DNA from: RI-153 sp041391225
GTDB lineage: Bacteria > Chloroflexota > Anaerolineae > Caldilineales > Caldilineaceae
Length of the DNA stretch: 64,000 nucleotides
Reading direction: 5' to 3'
Assembly: GCA_041391225.1 (NCBI GenBank)
Contig: JAWKOL010000003.1
Span: 361,724-425,723, forward strand
Shown here: piece after piece, positions 9,640-17,912 of the stretch
Numbering within the stretch: position 1 is the stretch's first letter
Layout of the letters: each line of letters opens with the position of its first letter
Translations under genes and position numbers: made by a program
The notes under the pieces: model-generated
Database searches by the model: none
Seen by the model: only the letters and a program-made list of their open reading frames with translations
What the model was told of the DNA's origin: nothing

Positions 9640-10690
9640 GTTCGGCGGCTTGTGAGTGGAAAGTGGCGAAGGCCAGGGTTCTGAAGCAGTGTTGCGGAAG
9701 TGAAAAGCGCAAGCGATGGCCGACCAGGCAGACGACCAAGCGTAGAAGGCGGATATGGCGTTTGGGCTTGATGTCAGTTATGAGGCGGATGTCTGGATCG
9801 TCGATTGCCGCATTCAAGATCAGAGCCAACGCGACCATCCAGAGGGTGGCAACGGACATGGCCAGCCAGAGGCGGCCGCTGTTCTGGTTGGTGCATCTGT
9901 CAATTGCCATTGCCAGCCGCGCGCTTTTGCACTTGAAGCCCTGCTCACCAGGTGCGCAGACCGTACAGCGGCCGAGTCGGTGGGCGCCAAATCGGGAGGA
10001 TAAACCAGGGGTCCCTGGCTGGCGCCCACCAAGCGAGCAGGGTGCACTCCAGACGACGGACAGGGTCTTGAAGCAACTGCCTCGGCCCTGCCACGGTGCC
10101 GACCTGCCGACAGTTCCGGTCCGTACCAGCGGGCACGCCGCAGGCCGAAACTTGGCGCCATTGTTGATGCGCAGGAAAGGATGCCAGTGCAGCCGACACG
10201 ACGATACAGCCAACCGCATACAGCCGCGGTCCGCCAGGACAATCAGTCCACTTGTGGCACCGCGGGCAACAGGCGCAGCATGCGAACCATTCCTTGCGCC
10301 AGGCTCCTTTCTCCAGGCACAAACCCAGGCCACAGGTCCCATCAAACCACGCCCCGCCAGCACAACAAACCGACCCCAGGCTCGTGCTCCAGCGAGCGCC
10401 AACTGTCACCCACAGGCGTACGATCATTCCAGCAGCGCCACTTGACAGGTGGGAGCACCAACTCTCGCCGATGCTTCCCTCCTGTCCTTGGCATCCAGGC
10501 ATTGCAGCCGCTGCTCCACCGTGTTCACCTTCTGCCCCATAGCCCCAGAAAGTCGCCACCGACGCCCAACTCCCGTCATGGCATCCAAAACTCCACCATG
10601 CACACCCGCCTGGCTTACCGATAACTGCGGCAGATTACTTGACACACATGCCGTCCATTGCAACAATTTGAGCGAGACATCGGTGACTTG
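9640..10690 (-). mobile_element. Decayed IS4-family transposase (second, different copy)
   Basis: Minus-strand fragments in all three frames match another IS4-type transposase. N-terminal: NLPQLSVSQAGV and AMGQKVNTVEQRLQCL (10640-10490). Middle: a frame with WGRFVVLA (about 10370), then LIVLADRGCMRLAV with the second catalytic Asp and LHWHPFLRINNGAKFRPA (about 10225-10140). Next, in a second frame, LECTLLAWWAPARDPWFILP (about 10060-10005), then EQGFKCKSA and ARGWQWQLTDAPTR in further frames, and a C-terminal LWLAMSVATLWMVALAL. Order and spacing follow the family, but frame changes and lost motifs rule out activity. It is distinct from the copy at 8-9 kb in its conserved motifs. Confidence 0.75.
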
Positions 10691-10744
10691 TATGAGGTGT
10701 CCAGGAAACCTATCTTACACGTTGTCACTGTCTCCTCCTTCAAA

Positions 10745-10939
10745 TCACCCCGAAAGCGAGGACGGCCCCACCCCGGCAATCCAGCCCCGCTGCGGCACCG
10801 GCGCGCCCCAGCCTAGCACCACGAAGGCGACGCCCACGGCGATGGGGGTGAGGTTCTCCCAGAGCACGTAGGAGAGGGCGAGGGAGGCGTTGGAAATGTA
10901 CAAGGTGATGAGATGCACCTTGGATGTGAATTCGTTCAT
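10745..10939 (-). CDS. Small hypothetical membrane protein (possibly truncated)
   Basis: A 64-residue reading frame, MNEFTSKVHLITLYISNASL followed by a hydrophobic region ending PIAVGVAFVVLGWGAPVP, with one or two membrane segments. The C-terminal third (RGWIAGVGPSSLSG) looks like read-through into unrelated sequence just before the transposase remnant. I do not recognise it. A short native membrane protein or the 5' end of a gene cut by the neighbouring IS are both possible. Confidence 0.4.
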   Translation of the reverse strand: MNEFTSKVHLITLYISNASLALSYVLWENLTPIAVGVAFVVLGWGAPVPQRGWIAGVGPSSLSG

Positions 10940-10985
10940 GGTGGTGTTTCCTCGCTTCGCTTGAGCTATCAGCCATCAGCTATCT

Positions 10986-11110
10986 TCACTCCTCATTCGT
11001 ACTATCCAGCAGATACACCTTCACCTCAGACGGCACCGCCAGCCGCTGCGGGTCGTTGCGCGGCGTACCCTTGGTGGTGACGATGATCTTAGCGAAGACG
11101 TCTTTCCGCA
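10986..11110 (-). pseudogene. C-terminal remnant of an unknown gene cut by the ISL3 fragment
   Basis: The minus frame ends with KIIVTTKGTPRNDPQRL followed by AVPSEVKVYLLDSTNEE and a stop at 10986. Upstream of about 11100 the same frame runs antisense to the ISL3 transposase and is meaningless, so the native gene appears to have lost its 5' part there. No family is recognised. Confidence 0.35.
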
Positions 11111-11527
11111 AGACAAGCGGCTTGGATGCTTGTACGACCGCCCGAAGCATTGAACGAAAATGACTGCTCTGCTGTCGAGCGTCTTTGCCATCATGCAGAA
11201 ACAGTTCAGGTTGCCTATTCATATGCGCAACGGTTCATTCAGATGGTGTGCCAGCGCTGTGCGGATTCGTTTGAAACGTGGTTGGCACAGGTTGAGGCAA
11301 CCGGCATCCCTGAGTTGCAGGGCTTTGCCAGCGGACTGCGACGGGATAAGGCAGCTGTTACAGCTGCCCTTTCTCTACCATATAGTAACGGGCAGGTTGA
11401 AGGCCAGGTTAACCGTCTCAAATTGATCAAGCGGAGCATGTACGGCAGAGCCAGTTTTGACTTGCTTCGCAAACGGGTTCTCACCGCATAGCACTTCCCG
11501 TTTTCACGAAAAGTGCGGGAGAACCTG
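11093..11527 (+). mobile_element. ISL3-family transposase, C-terminal fragment with probable right end
   Basis: In frame from about 11093 the sequence reads RRRLSARQAAWMLVRPPEAL and continues to 11491 through WLAQVEATGIPELQGFASGL, and NGQVEGQVNRLKLIKRSMYG with the final RKRVLTA. This is the highly conserved C-terminal half of ISL3 transposases, including the E-containing VEGQVNRLK motif; the N-terminal zinc-finger part is missing. About 36 bases after the stop, GTGCGGGAGAACC-like sequence probably marks the right terminus. The fragment abuts the cut C-terminus of the IS66 transposase, so it appears to have inserted into it. Confidence 0.8.
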
Positions 11528-12770
11528 ACAAACACAGTCGAAGTCGTACATGAAGGCAAGTACACCAGTCCGATGCTTGTCAAGACGGTCAAGCAGGTTC
11601 TTGGGCGGTGACTGTTTGGGTCGGCCCCGTTTCGTGAGCGGCGGGTTCTGGGCTGGCGGATTCGCTTTGAATCCTTGCTGCAAGATGGCATCGTACTCGG
11701 TTTCGTAATGGGTCAGGCGCTCGGGAGAGAGGGAATCGACCTCGCTGGGCGCATCTGCCACTTCAGCCTTGATGCCAAGCAGGAGTTGCGCCATGTCATG
11801 CGCCCAAGGCTGCTGATACTGGTCTGTGATGAATTGCAGTTCGCGCAGATGATGCGCGTTGCAGAAGGCATGATTACACTGGTCGAAAGCGAGATAGGAG
11901 CCCCAATGATCGTGCAGTGCCCAGCCTTTGAAGTCAGGCAAGATGGCTAGCTCCTTCATGGCATCTTGCCCCCGCTTCCGATGCAAACCGTAGAAGGTCA
12001 GCCGCTCGGTACCTGCGGTGTGCAGCCAGTGAAGCCGCCCTGCTACTCGCAGACCACTCTCGTCGAAGTGAACCAGATGGGATTGCAGCAGTTGGCGTTG
12101 GATCTCGCTTTAGCTCGGCTCACATCCCGAGGCCACGGCTTGATTGGCATCTCCCACAAATGCCCAAGCCGGAGCGTGACCATAGAAGTCACCCAGTAAC
12201 TCACAGGTACGCGCGATGGGAATGAAATGGTAGGTATTGAGATAGCTGGCTTGAGCTTTGAGGCGATGACCATACTGGACCGGCTGAGTCACACCTTCTG
12301 GAAATGCCGCTTGGACTTGATGACCACAGCCAGGACACTGCTTGATCTCGGCCTGGTGCTCGGTCACCTCAATCTGCACCGGTGGCACGTCATATACCTG
12401 GCGGCAGACGTAATCTCTGACCCCAACGCCCGACAGGTCGCTGGCACAGTGTGGACAGTGGTGTAACTCATGGCATTCCACTCGGTCTGGATTCTCTCGC
12501 ATCTCCAGCGTATGCCCCTGAATGTCCTTTCTGCCCGCCTGGATTGCGCCCTTCCGACCGACGCAGACTGCGTGTACGCGGCTTCTTCAGTCCATCACTG
12601 CTGGGCGGCTTTCCACTGTTGCCGCTGTGCTTGGCTACCTGGTCTTCCAACTCTTTCACGCGCTGGCGCACTTCATCGATCTGTCCCTGCATCAGCAGCA
12701 CCAGATCCACCAGCATGCTCTTATCCAACTGCTCTAGTTGTTTGCGTTCAAATCGAGGTGGCGTCTTCAT
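11504..12770 (-). mobile_element. IS66-family transposase, frameshifted, with a nonsense codon and truncated C-terminus
   Basis: N-terminus at 12770 with a helical region and the family motif HSGNSGKPPSSDGL. A run of four G near 12515 (expected three) shifts the frame; the rest continues from about 12513 with MRENPDRVECHELHHCPHC, a zinc-ribbon CPHC/CPGC pair, and SYLNTYHFIPIARTCELLG. An in-frame TAA at 12110-12112 interrupts it, after which HLVHFDESGLRV (first catalytic Asp), LHRKRGQDAMKEL and WALHDHWGSYLAF (second Asp) follow. The frame ends as FMYDFD before the FDNNQAERD box, exactly where the ISL3 fragment begins. The catalytic Glu region is therefore missing. Confidence 0.85.
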
Positions 12771-12853
12771 AGTTGCACAGCTTATCCGATTATCGTTTCC
12801 ATTACCTTTGCATTCCGTTTGACTCTTCTATCTTTTCACCTCAGCCTGAATAG

Positions 12854-13100
12854 TTCGACAATGTCACATTGCACAAATGTTCTAAAGTAGTGCCGATTTA
12901 CCCTGAAAGACGCCTGGAAATGGGTAATAATCAGCTCGAAAGCTACCAAATGGGGACTCATCAAGGCCAGAACTGCTTGCCCCTGCTCCCTATCTGTGTC
13001 AGTCGGGCCTGATTAGACGGTGAATGGCTCAGGATATGTCCGTGTTTTCTCTGGTGAGGGCCATTTCTTTAGCACAAATGTGCAATGTGACATTGTCGAA
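12854..13100. repeat. MITE-like element with 22-bp perfect terminal inverted repeats
   Basis: Arms 12854-12875 and 13079-13100 are exact reverse complements (22 bp), and the match extends imperfectly outward (AATA next to each end). The 247-bp unit has no convincing open reading frame; a 71-codon minus frame at 13013-13228 looks random. The arms contain the odd palindrome AATGTGACATT. This fits a miniature inverted-repeat element left by an unidentified IS. Sequence from 13100 to 13350 holds nothing recognisable. Confidence 0.6.
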
Positions 13101-13352
13101 ATATTTGAACCAACGTAGTATTCTTTTGAAAGTTTGACCAATAGCGAAAGCCACCCTGAAACGGTTTGGCGACCTTGGGTGGCTTTCACTAGTGCCATTA
13201 ACATATCTTGACCGAGTGCTGCTAACACTGCTGGTCAAGCATATATTGAAGAACAGGCAATGTTGCCTGGGCTTCAATTTTCAGGTGATTAACTCTACCA
13301 TATCTTCGCTTTGAAGATCACTTCGAGGAGCAATCCTCTGCGAATTTGCAAA

Positions 13353-13425
<73 letters not shown>

Positions 13426-13439
13426 ACATTGGCTGATCT

Positions 13440-13468
13440 ACTATACCCCATCCCCCACCAAAAGACAA
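13440..13468 (-). promoter_or_regulatory. Sigma-70-type promoter of tRNA-Lys
   Basis: On the minus strand a TTGTCT -35 box (13463-13468), a 17-base spacer and a TATAGT -10 box (13440-13445) end 14 bases upstream of the tRNA 5' end. Box quality and spacing are good; there was no experimental evidence to use. Confidence 0.65.
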
Positions 13469-13510
13469 ATTTTCTTCGATCCGCCCACCATCCATCTCAC
13501 AGGCAATCCA

Positions 13511-14713
13511 TTATGGATCAACGTAGAACACCAGTTTGGCCGACCGCGTGAGCGCGGCGCCATCGGCATCGTAGACAATGAGCCACAGGGCATAGTCGCC
13601 AGGAGACAGCGGTTCGGGCTGGATACTCCAACGTCGGCCGGCGTCGATCATGGTTTCGGTCAGTTGACGAGGTTCAGTGGCGTCCACGCCTTGCACGAAG
13701 ACCACGAGACGCTTGCCCGCCGGCCCTGTGCCGCGGAGGACCGAGGTCGGCGCCGTCAACGCCTCAGCCGGTGACGTGCGCAACGTCGGCGGCGCCACCG
13801 ATTCGGCATTGGGGTCTATCCGTAGCATCAACGTGGATGCATCTCCGCGCGCGCGGCCACTGCCATCGATCTCGACAACGCTTGCCAATGTCATCCCAGG
13901 CGGCAGGGGCGCGGGCGGCGCAAACAACCATTCACCGTTCGCGTCTGCTTCGACGATGAACCGGCGGTCGTCTATATCCACCGCAAGGACAGCCCCTGGC
14001 CGCGCCTGCCCAAACAACACAGGACGGCTGTTGCGAAGCAGTGTGTCGCCGCCACCCATCGCGTTGATCGTCGGACCAACACCTAAGGACGTGACAACCG
14101 GTGTGTCCGTCGGTGTTTCGGTGGGTGTTGGTGTGTCCGTCGCCGTCGCCGTTGGCGTTTCGGTGGGCGTGGGCGTGTCCGTCGGCGTCGCCGTTGGCGT
14201 TTCGGTCGGCGTGGGTGTGTCCGTCGGCGTGGGTGTTTCGGTTGCTTCTTCTGCCGTGGCGGTGGCCACCACCACTTGATCGCGCGGATCGACCTCAACG
14301 GCTTCGGTCGCTGCCGACGCGTCGCCTGTCAGCTCAGGTGATGCAGAGTCCGTGGCGGGCGCGTCGCTGCCTGCGTCCTCTGTTTCGGGGGCGACTGTCG
14401 TGTCTTCCACGGGCTGAGCAGTGACGTCGTCAGCCGGTGTCACCTGTGTTTCTGCGACGGCTGCGGGCGTTGCTGTTTCGGTTGGCGTCTCCTGGGCCGC
14501 GGCGATTTCCAGGCCACTCGGGTCGAGGATGCGTACTTCGGTTGTTGAAAGCGTCAACGTCGCTTCAGCGGTGACAGCCCCGGTCAGCGGCGGCTGCACC
14601 CCGTTGATCCACCACACTGTCAGCCCCACAAACAACAGCAAAGCCACGCCGATCTTCCAAAGATCGAGCGGCCAAACCAGATAGGGGCGACGTGGCCTGG
14701 GCGTTTGCGCCAT
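13511..14713 (-). CDS. Membrane-anchored surface protein with TPT-rich stalk and Ig-like C-terminal repeats
   Basis: A 400-residue protein with a positively charged N-terminus, one membrane helix near residues 21-38 (KIGVALLLFVGLTVWW) and a long extracytoplasmic part. Residues about 90-205 are low-complexity, ending in a TPTPTETPTATPTDT repeat tract that is a tandem DNA repeat at about 14090-14240. Two beta-rich modules follow (VLFGQARPGAVLAVDIDD and VLRGTGPAGKRLVVFVQG), resembling bacterial Ig-like domains, each preceded by a 'rather the gain of a property in excess' style loop but without a recognisable enzyme motif. It is probably a cell-surface or peptidoglycan-spanning structural protein. 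It is followed by another membrane-anchored gene 34 bases upstream in transcription order, likely the same operon. Confidence 0.65.
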   Translation of the reverse strand: MAQTPRPRRPYLVWPLDLWKIGVALLLFVGLTVWWINGVQPPLTGAVTAEATLTLSTTEVRILDPSGLEIAAAQETPTETATPAAVAETQVTPADDVTAQPVEDTTVAPETEDAGSDAPATDSASPELTGDASAATEAVEVDPRDQVVVATATAEEATETPTPTDTPTPTETPTATPTDTPTPTETPTATATDTPTPTETPTDTPVVTSLGVGPTINAMGGGDTLLRNSRPVLFGQARPGAVLAVDIDDRRFIVEADANGEWLFAPPAPLPPGMTLASVVEIDGSGRARGDASTLMLRIDPNAESVAPPTLRTSPAEALTAPTSVLRGTGPAGKRLVVFVQGVDATEPRQLTETMIDAGRRWSIQPEPLSPGDYALWLIVYDADGAALTRSAKLVFYVDP

Positions 14714-14747
14714 GAAGAGGATCTGCCTGCATGTAGTGAAGAGATCG

Positions 14748-15455
14748 TCAGGATTCGCTGCTCAACTGCGCTGCCTGATCGAGCCAGATTTTGAAGTCGA
14801 TGCTTTCTCCTGCTGCCGCGGCTTCGGGCAGGAGTCTGGCCAGGGCCTGAGGAGATAGGCCAGCCAATTGCTGGTAGGTGAAGACACCAGCACGGTACAG
14901 CGTCTGCTCCGAAAGGCTGCCGATGCCGTCGATCCGTGTGAAATCATCCGGCACAGGACCGCTGTACGTAGCGCCAACTCGGTCGAACTGCTCGGCCAGT
15001 TCGCGTGCCTGGGCAATCCAGAGGCTGGGATCGCTGGTAGCCGGCGCCTGCGCGGCGGCGCGTAGCGTGTCCACGTCGCTGGAAGCCAGTTGATGCCAGG
15101 TAAAAATGCCCGCTTCGTACAGCCGTTTCTGGTAGATCACGCCGATGCCGCGCACCCGCCACAGCGGATCGGGGTAGCTGCTCGCAGTGGGCATCGGGCG
15201 GACATCGCCGGCCTGGGTCGTGGACACAGGCGGGGCTGTGCGCTCAGCGGCCAATGCCTCGCGCTCGGCCACGATGTCGCGCACAGTGGACGCGCGGACA
15301 CGGCCCGCTGCCTCAGGACGAACCCGGCGCTGACGGAACCACACCCACTCGATTAGCGTCGACATCACCCAACCCAACAAAAAGCCGGCGCCTACGTACC
15401 ACCAAATCGATTGTGCGATCAACAAAGAGACCTCCACCAGCCATTGTTTTGCCAC
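14748..15455 (-). CDS. Membrane-anchored protein with two helix-hairpin-helix-like (DUF4332-type) modules
   Basis: 235 residues. The N-terminus has a membrane helix near 12-34 (QSIWWYVGAGFLLGWVMS) followed by a basic, low-complexity linker. Two similar cytoplasmic modules follow: WRVRGIGVIYQKRLYEAGIF (about 97-116) and TRIDGIGSLSEQTLYRAGVF (about 174-193), each with the G-I-G hairpin and the 'T-x-x-Q-L-A' continuation of the helix-hairpin-helix family annotated as predicted flap-endonuclease-like or DUF4332. These modules usually bind nucleic acid or proteins; no catalytic residues are evident. It is probably co-transcribed with the TPT-rich protein 34 bases downstream. Confidence 0.7.
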   Translation of the reverse strand: MAKQWLVEVSLLIAQSIWWYVGAGFLLGWVMSTLIEWVWFRQRRVRPEAAGRVRASTVRDIVAEREALAAERTAPPVSTTQAGDVRPMPTASSYPDPLWRVRGIGVIYQKRLYEAGIFTWHQLASSDVDTLRAAAQAPATSDPSLWIAQARELAEQFDRVGATYSGPVPDDFTRIDGIGSLSEQTLYRAGVFTYQQLAGLSPQALARLLPEAAAAGESIDFKIWLDQAAQLSSES

Positions 15456-15513
15456 GGATTCAATGCGGGCAACAGCGGATCACACCTAGTCTACCTTTGA
15501 GCGAAAGAGATTG

Positions 15514-16311
15514 TCAATGCGGCGGCGAGGTCGCCTGCCGCCGTTGCCGCGCCGCTTCGAAGAGGATCACCGATCCAGCCACCGCAGCGTTGAGCGACTC
15601 GGTTTGGCCATGCATGGGGATGGCGATGGGCGCGCCGTGCCGGATCGCCTCGTCGCCAGGGCCGGCGGCCTCGCCCCCAACCACCAGTGCGCAAGGACGA
15701 TCCCACCTCGCCTCATCGTAACGCAACGCCGCCGAAGCCTCGGCCACGTAAACAGGACGCTCGCCCAGCCGCGCCGCCACGTCGGCCCAATCGGCGCAGA
15801 CACACAACGGGATACGGAAATGTGCGCCCATCGCCGCCCGCAATACCTTGTCGTTGAACGGGTCCACCGTCTCCGGGCCGAAGATCACGAGATCGACGCC
15901 TGCCGCCGCCGAACTGCGCAGCAACGTGCCCGCGTTGCCTGGATCGCGCACACGATCCAACACCAGAATCATGTGCGGCGTGGGCGACGACACCAGATCG
16001 GGGATCTTGACCAGCGCCGCGATACCTTGCGGCGTCACTGTTTCGGTCATGGCAGAGAGCACGGCGCCGGTGACGGTGAACACGGCCACCCCTCGGGCGC
16101 GCATGTCGCCGATCAGCGTTGCCCACGTGCCGGCATCGGCGGCGTTGGCCACAACGTAGACCGAATCGAACACAGCGCCGGCGCGCCAGGCGTCCTCGAT
16201 CAGGCGCGCCCCTTCGAGCAGGCAAAGCCCACTCTCATCTCGATGCCGCTTGCGCTGCAACTTGCGCGCCTGCTTCACGCGTGGATTGCTCGTGCTGGTG
16301 ATGTCGGCCAT
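15514..16311 (-). CDS. TrmH/SpoU-family RNA 2'-O-methyltransferase
   Basis: A 265-residue SPOUT methyltransferase that would transfer a methyl group from SAM to a ribose 2'-OH in rRNA or tRNA. The N-terminal L30e-like substrate domain begins STSNPRVKQARKLQRKR and holds the GLCLLEGARLIEDA segment. The knotted catalytic domain shows motif 1 (DRVRDPGNAGTLLRSSAAAG, about 146-165), motif 2 (ALVVGGEAAGPGDE) and motif 3 (IPMHGQTESLNAAVAGSVIL). It lies just downstream of the infC-rpmI-rplT operon but behind a strong terminator, so it may have its own promoter or depend on read-through. Association of this family with rplT is common in bacteria. Confidence 0.88.
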   Translation of the reverse strand: MADITSTSNPRVKQARKLQRKRHRDESGLCLLEGARLIEDAWRAGAVFDSVYVVANAADAGTWATLIGDMRARGVAVFTVTGAVLSAMTETVTPQGIAALVKIPDLVSSPTPHMILVLDRVRDPGNAGTLLRSSAAAGVDLVIFGPETVDPFNDKVLRAAMGAHFRIPLCVCADWADVAARLGERPVYVAEASAALRYDEARWDRPCALVVGGEAAGPGDEAIRHGAPIAIPMHGQTESLNAAVAGSVILFEAARQRRQATSPPH

Positions 16312-16329
16312 TTGCGCTCAAAAAAAATG

Positions 16330-16360
16330 AAAAAACGGCGGGAGATGATCCCCCGCCGTC
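16330..16360 (-). terminator. Intrinsic terminator of the infC-rpmI-rplT operon
   Basis: On the minus strand an ACGGCGGG-type stem (about 16335-16359) with a short loop is followed directly by a run of T residues (16330-16335, and a second run further on). It lies about 45 bases after the rplT stop. Confidence 0.8.
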
Positions 16361-16401
16361 CTTCGTCGTCTGCCGATGACTGAATTGCGAATCGCGTTTG
16401 A

Positions 16402-16758
16402 CTACGCCAACTGAGCCTTTGCCAGATCAGCCAGCTTGCTGAACGCTGCGCCGTCGCGGGCGGCAATGTCGGCCAGCACCTTGCGGTCGACCTGGACATT
16501 GGCCAGCTTCAGGCCATGCACCAGGCGGCTGTAGCTGAGACCGTTGATGCGCGCCGCGGCGTTGATGCGGGTAATCCACAGCCGGCGGAAATCGCGCTTG
16601 CGGTTGCGGCGATCACGGTAAGCGTAGAAGAGCGACTTGAGCATTGCCTCATTGGCACGGCGGAAGAGCTTCGAGCGCGTGCCATATTGGCCTTTGGTAA
16701 ACTTCAAGACTTTTTTGTGACGATTGCGAGCGTAAACTCGCGGTGACGAACGAGGCAT
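16402..16758 (-). CDS. rplT: 50S ribosomal protein L20
   Basis: A 118-residue basic protein that binds 23S rRNA early in large-subunit assembly and in many bacteria represses its own operon. It shows the conserved start PRSSPRVYARNRHKKVLK, then AKGQ-like FTKGQYGTRSKLFRRANEA, the YRDRRNRKRDFRRLWI helix and the C-terminal globular part NGLSYSRLVHGLKLANVQVD. Length is standard. The ATG at 16758 follows a GGAGCC ribosome site; an earlier in-frame ATG at 16794 would add 12 unlikely residues. It is the last gene of infC-rpmI-rplT. Confidence 0.97.
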   Translation of the reverse strand: MPRSSPRVYARNRHKKVLKFTKGQYGTRSKLFRRANEAMLKSLFYAYRDRRNRKRDFRRLWITRINAAARINGLSYSRLVHGLKLANVQVDRKVLADIAARDGAAFSKLADLAKAQLA

Positions 16759-16858
16759 GGATGGCTCCTTCCGTGAGGGCGGGTACATCGGCACGAAAGC
16801 CGTGTACCACTTTCAACTGGCCGTTCACGTACTGGTTGAGTTTGAACGATTGGACGGG

Positions 16859-17059
16859 CTATTCAGTCGGTTCGTTGACCGTCTGTTTCACCATCTTCAG
16901 CAGCGTCTTGCTTTCGCTGGGGACGGCGTGGCGCAGATCCGCAGTGCGGCGCTTGTTGCGGCGCAAGTGGGTGCGTCCTTGCTTCATGCGCATCACCTTG
17001 CCATTCTTGGTGACGCGGAAGCGCTTCTTGGTACCCTTGTGGGTCTTCATCTTCGGCAT
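16859..17059 (-). CDS. rpmI: 50S ribosomal protein L35
   Basis: A 66-residue basic protein of the large subunit. It shows the family start MPKMKTHKGTKKRFRVTKNG and KVMRMKQGRTHLRRNKRRT. I chose the ATG at 17059, which gives the standard family length and follows a GGGAGCAA ribosome site; the frame is open upstream but those residues are not L35-like. It sits between infC (133 bases upstream) and rplT (100 bases downstream), the usual operon order. Confidence 0.96.
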   Translation of the reverse strand: MPKMKTHKGTKKRFRVTKNGKVMRMKQGRTHLRRNKRRTADLRHAVPSESKTLLKMVKQTVNEPTE

Positions 17060-17192
17060 GGCATTGCTCCCTTTTATATCCATCGGCAGACAAGCAAAAC
17101 GGGCTTGGGTAAGCCCGCTTGATTTACGACGTATTATTTTAGCACGCACCGAGCGAAACAATCAAAAAATCAGCGCCCTGTGCGGAGAAGGT

Positions 17193-17714
17193 TTACGATT
17201 TACTGCCTTCGGGGCTTAACAGCATCACCATGCTGCGGCCCTCGAAGCCCGGCGCAGATTCAATGACGGCGAATTCGGCCAGATCCTTGGCCACCCGCTC
17301 CATCAGTTCCAGCGCCACTTCGCGATGGACAATTTCGCGCCCGCGGAAGCGAATGCGCACGCGCACCTTTTGCCCATCTTTCAGGAATTTGCGCGACTTG
17401 GTGAGCACAACCTGAATGTCGTGCTCGCCGGTCTTGGGGCGTAGGCGCACCTCTTTGATCTCGATCTGCTTTTGCGCCTTGCGGGATTCTCGCTCGCGCT
17501 TCTGCTTCTCGTACAGGTACTTGCCGTAGTCCATCAACCGGCACACCGGGGGCTGGGCGTTTGGCGCGACTTCAACCAAATCCAGTTCCTTGTCTTGGGC
17601 AAGGGTCAACGCATCGCGCACCGTCATGATGCCCAACTGTTCGCCGCCGGCGTCGATGACTCGCACTTCGCGAGCGCGAATCTCTCTGTTGACGCGTGTC
17701 GTATCTCTGCTAAT
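17193..17714 (-). CDS. infC: Translation initiation factor IF-3, ATT start
   Basis: Prevents premature subunit joining and checks the start codon on the 30S subunit. The coding region opens with ATT at 17714, giving ISRDTTRVNREIRAREVRVI, the conserved IF-3 N-terminus; the first in-frame ATG or GTG lies too far inside. An AAGGAG ribosome site is 7 bases upstream. ATT (AUU) starts are the classic autoregulation device of infC, because IF-3 itself discriminates against them. The 173-residue product shows the N-domain, the lysine-rich linker (KYLYEKQKRERESRKAQKQI) and the C-domain KEVRLRPKTGEHD-like motif and HREVALELMERV. It is the first gene of the operon. Confidence 0.95.
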   Translation of the reverse strand: MSRDTTRVNREIRAREVRVIDAGGEQLGIMTVRDALTLAQDKELDLVEVAPNAQPPVCRLMDYGKYLYEKQKRERESRKAQKQIEIKEVRLRPKTGEHDIQVVLTKSRKFLKDGQKVRVRIRFRGREIVHREVALELMERVAKDLAEFAVIESAPGFEGRSMVMLLSPEGSKS

Positions 17715-17760
17715 ATCAGGTCTCCTTAGGTGTGACTCGAATAGTTTCTAACAGTTCTTG

Positions 17761-17789
17761 AGTATAGCATCGCCGGTCCAGAGCGTCAA
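17761..17789 (-). promoter_or_regulatory. Sigma-70 promoter of infC-rpmI-rplT
   Basis: On the minus strand a TTGACG -35 box (17784-17789), a 17-base spacer and a TATACT -10 box (17761-17766) preceded by TGC (extended -10). The predicted start point near 17754 leaves a leader of about 40 bases before the ATT start of infC, short for elaborate leader regulation. Confidence 0.8.
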
Positions 17790-17912
17790 ATGTTTTTTAC
17801 GATTTCTCCTTCAAATCCCACCTGGGCTGCGTCTGAGGCTATGGTACAATGCTGCATAGCCTGCCCGCTGCTTTCCGCATTGCCTCAAAGACCATTCCAC
17901 AGAGAGAAGACG

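Noticed and set aside
13013..13228. A 71-codon minus frame near the tRNA
   Set aside because: It crosses the terminal repeat of the MITE-like element and has no family-like pattern or ribosome site.
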